DNA of 64,000 nucleotides. Origin: DAINRZ01 sp964634885. Its GTDB lineage: Bacteria > Bacteroidota > Ignavibacteria > Kapaibacteriales > UBA2268. The DNA lies in the NCBI GenBank assembly GCA_964634885.1, contig CAZWLN010000006.1, positions 87,387 through 151,386 on the forward strand, written 5' to 3'. The number at the start of each line of letters is the position of its first letter. Positions within the stretch are counted from its first letter, which is position 1. The notes beneath the pieces were generated by a model that had not been told where the DNA came from, did not search any database, and saw only the letters and a list, made by a program, of their open reading frames with translations. This document shows, in pieces, positions 62,440 through 64,000 of the stretch. A program made the position numbers and the translations under genes.

Positions 62440-62934
62440 TCAGATTTTCACAACCTTCATCCTTTTTGTTAAGCCTGCTTTGCCGATGATTACAAAATAC
62501 ACCCCCGAAGGGAATTCGCTAAAATCTATTGTGTGCTTGTCCGGAGCCAACTCTGCCTGCCAATACACTGTCTCACCGAGGATATTGACAACTGAGGCTG
62601 AAAGGCTGCCGTAGTCAGGGTTCTTCAGACTTACAATATTTAGAGTCAGCAATTGGCTTGTAGGATTAGGATAGGCAATAATGTCTATGTTATTTTCTTC
62701 GAAATCGACATTTACTTTCTCCTGTCCGACTGGCTGAATGAATCCCTCGATCAATATAACCGATTGGCGCTGAAGGGTTCCCGTAACGGCTTCTCCGACG
62801 CTGTAAGTCAGGGAAAAACCGGCGCCACTGTAAGAGTCGCCGCTATTGTTAATTACCTGCCTTTCCAGTGTTGCCTGGCAGCAAAGAGCTGACGTAAACA
62901 CGAAGAACAAAAACAAATAACGAATTAATTTCAT
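62440..62934 (-). CDS. Small exported protein ending in T9SS sorting domain
   Basis: 164 residues: signal peptide (MKLIRYLFLFFVFTSALCC), a short beta-rich segment (GAGFSLTYSVGEAVTGTLQ) of the kind that precedes sorting domains in FCB proteins, and then a T9SS type A domain (IIAYPNPTSQLLTLNIVSL ... GLTKRMKVVKI) that takes up most of the protein. It overlaps the upstream S74-domain gene by 4 nt, so they are coupled. It may be a minimal surface component or a carrier of the sorting signal for the upstream protein. Confidence 0.85.
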   Translation of the reverse strand: MKLIRYLFLFFVFTSALCCQATLERQVINNSGDSYSGAGFSLTYSVGEAVTGTLQRQSVILIEGFIQPVGQEKVNVDFEENNIDIIAYPNPTSQLLTLNIVSLKNPDYGSLSASVVNILGETVYWQAELAPDKHTIDFSEFPSGVYFVIIGKAGLTKRMKVVKI

Positions 62935-64000
62935 GGCCTTTCTCCTGTATTTTGGGTAGTAATTTCAGAAAGCCGCTTTTCGAGGGCTTCCAGTCTTTTG
63001 GTTAAGCTCTCGATTGTCTCTTTTTGCTTCTTAATTTCATTCAGAAGCAACACGGAAAGCATGGGGTAGCGCACGGCGTCGGGTATCAGTTCTTCGGAAG
63101 CGCTTCCCGGAATCACATCTTTTGAAACTGCGTATTCTACAAGTTCGGGCAGGACCTTTGCCGTCTCCTCGGCGACAAGGCCGAAGTACTCCTTGCCGTC
63201 TGTTTTGGAGACAAAGCTGACAGGCCTCAGGTTGAAGATTTCTTCAGTATTTACGGTAATATCCCTAATATCTTTTTTATATCTCTCAGACGATGTGCTT
63301 CTCTGTATTTTTCCGTCGCTTGCTACGACCATGTTTGCAGAGCTGCCTGAGGTTGCAGCGTATGCTCCCTGACAGTAAAAGGTGGTAATTTGAGAATTGC
63401 CGAGGCGAACCTGGTTGCCGGCAGTAGCAATGACATTATAACCAATTGAGACAGTATTGCATAAGTTATTTGTCGTAACACCTGAACCTGAACCGACCGC
63501 TGTATTCATAGCCCCGATAGTAATAAGAGAAAGAGCCTGAAAGCCAACTGCTGTGTTTGAGGTGCCGGCTGTATTGAGCGCCAGAGCCTGATAGCCTATA
63601 GCAGTGTTTTCACCTCCAATAGTATTAGCATTAAGTGAGGAATTTCCGATTGATATATTTCTGCCGCCTATAGTATTGCTAAAAAGCGCTTTCGAGCCAA
63701 TTGCAACGTTGTCTTGAGCATGATAATCCTTGTAAACACCAATACCATTATTATACAAAGCCGAATCGCCAATGGCAATGAGGTTAGGCCTATCGGTATT
63801 TTTGTATAAAGCTTGAGTTCCGATTGCCACGTTAGACCAGCCTGTAGTGTTGGAATAGAGGCTGTTGTAGCCGCATGCAGTGTTCCCTTTAGCAGTACTG
63901 TTGCTCTGCAGCGCTCCGTAGCCGTTAGCAGTGTTGTTGCTTCCACTTGTATTGTTGTATAGAGTATTGCCTCCTGTACCGGTGTTGTAGCTTCCTGTAA
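62931..64000 (-). CDS. Repeat protein with C-terminal S74 chaperone-like domain, 5' end cut by window
   Basis: The frame is open to the right window edge, so the N-terminus lies outside; the internal GTG at 63830 is not the true start. The visible 356 residues are dominated by 14-15-residue repeats of the type NTAxGYxAL and NTAVGFQAL, as in trimeric adhesin/tail-fibre stalks. Next comes an intramolecular chaperone domain of the peptidase S74 type, with SSERYKKDI (the Ser/Lys pair used for autocleavage) and KEYFGLVAEETAKVLPELV, and a C-terminal coiled coil (LLLNEIKKQKETIESLTKRLEALEK). Trimeric fibre assembly followed by self-cleavage is expected. Surface location is inferred from the T9SS gene it overlaps. 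Confidence 0.85.
   Translation of the reverse strand, partial: TGSYNTGTGGNTLYNNTSGSNNTANGYGALQSNSTAKGNTACGYNSLYSNTTGWSNVAIGTQALYKNTDRPNLIAIGDSALYNNGIGVYKDYHAQDNVAIGSKALFSNTIGGRNISIGNSSLNANTIGGENTAIGYQALALNTAGTSNTAVGFQALSLITIGAMNTAVGSGSGVTTNNLCNTVSIGYNVIATAGNQVRLGNSQITTFYCQGAYAATSGSSANMVVASDGKIQRSTSSERYKKDIRDITVNTEEIFNLRPVSFVSKTDGKEYFGLVAEETAKVLPELVEYAVSKDVIPGSASEELIPDAVRYPMLSVLLLNEIKKQKETIESLTKRLEALEKRLSEITTQNTGERP

Overview
The window looks like a chromosomal segment of a Gram-negative bacterium from the Bacteroidota / Chlorobiota / Ignavibacteriota / Kapabacteria group. At least four proteins end in the type A C-terminal sorting domain of the type IX secretion system (T9SS), which is essentially confined to that group. 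Two mevalonate-pathway genes, polyHAMP chemoreceptors and several outer-surface lipoproteins are also present. Many starts have a clear Shine-Dalgarno (GGAG/AGGA 5-10 nt upstream), which is uncommon in classical Bacteroidota and leans towards an Ignavibacteria- or Kapabacteria-like lineage. This placement is inference; no rRNA, tRNA or phylogenetic marker was seen. Most genes are moderately GC-rich. One block at about 6.15-8.55 kb is strikingly AT-rich.

Left part (1-18 kb): a coiled-coil repeat protein cut by the window edge, a phosphodiester glycosidase-like membrane protein, and a type IIG restriction-modification enzyme. The last third of that enzyme, together with three small downstream genes (two too short for ordinary ORF calling), forms the AT-rich block. 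Then, on the minus strand, come a giant T9SS-exported ASH-domain protein followed without spacing by mevalonate diphosphate decarboxylase and mevalonate kinase-like genes, a repressor split into an HTH gene and a self-cleaving S24/LexA-type gene, a repeat-rich intergenic region, and HflX.

Middle part (18-44 kb): an OmpA-type envelope protein, two paralogous lipoproteins, a receiver-histidine kinase, an iron-dependent alcohol dehydrogenase, a BadF/NagK-type kinase, an orphan MlaF-like ATPase, an HtrA protease, a pair of paralogous proteins of unrecognised family (one membrane-anchored, one a lipoprotein) behind an amino-acid permease, and a compact peroxide-stress operon (PerR-like, Dps, peroxiredoxin). 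These are followed by a 1241-residue beta-helix/Ig T9SS protein, a short-chain dehydrogenase, and an ECF sigma factor overlapping a putative anti-sigma factor that itself ends in a T9SS sorting domain.

Right part (44-64 kb): two tandem cheW-chemoreceptor cassettes preceded by a stand-alone four-helix sensor-like protein; two DUF47-Pit phosphate-transport modules in opposite orientation, each with the same 9-bp tandem array just after the pit stop codon; Rex with a palindrome over its likely transcription start; a PfkB kinase with a carboxymuconolactone-decarboxylase-like protein; a Tat-signal DUF362 protein with a T9SS domain; and, running off the right edge, an S74-chaperone repeat protein overlapping a small T9SS-domain protein. 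Intergenic regions near 16.3, 27, 53.6-54.3, 56.4 and 62.1-62.3 kb hold a family of short palindromic and tandem repeats, including a perfect 179-bp direct duplication.

The observation I consider most likely to point to an undescribed system is the sigma/anti-sigma pair whose anti-sigma carries a T9SS sorting domain outside the inner membrane. It suggests a way to couple transcription to T9SS function.
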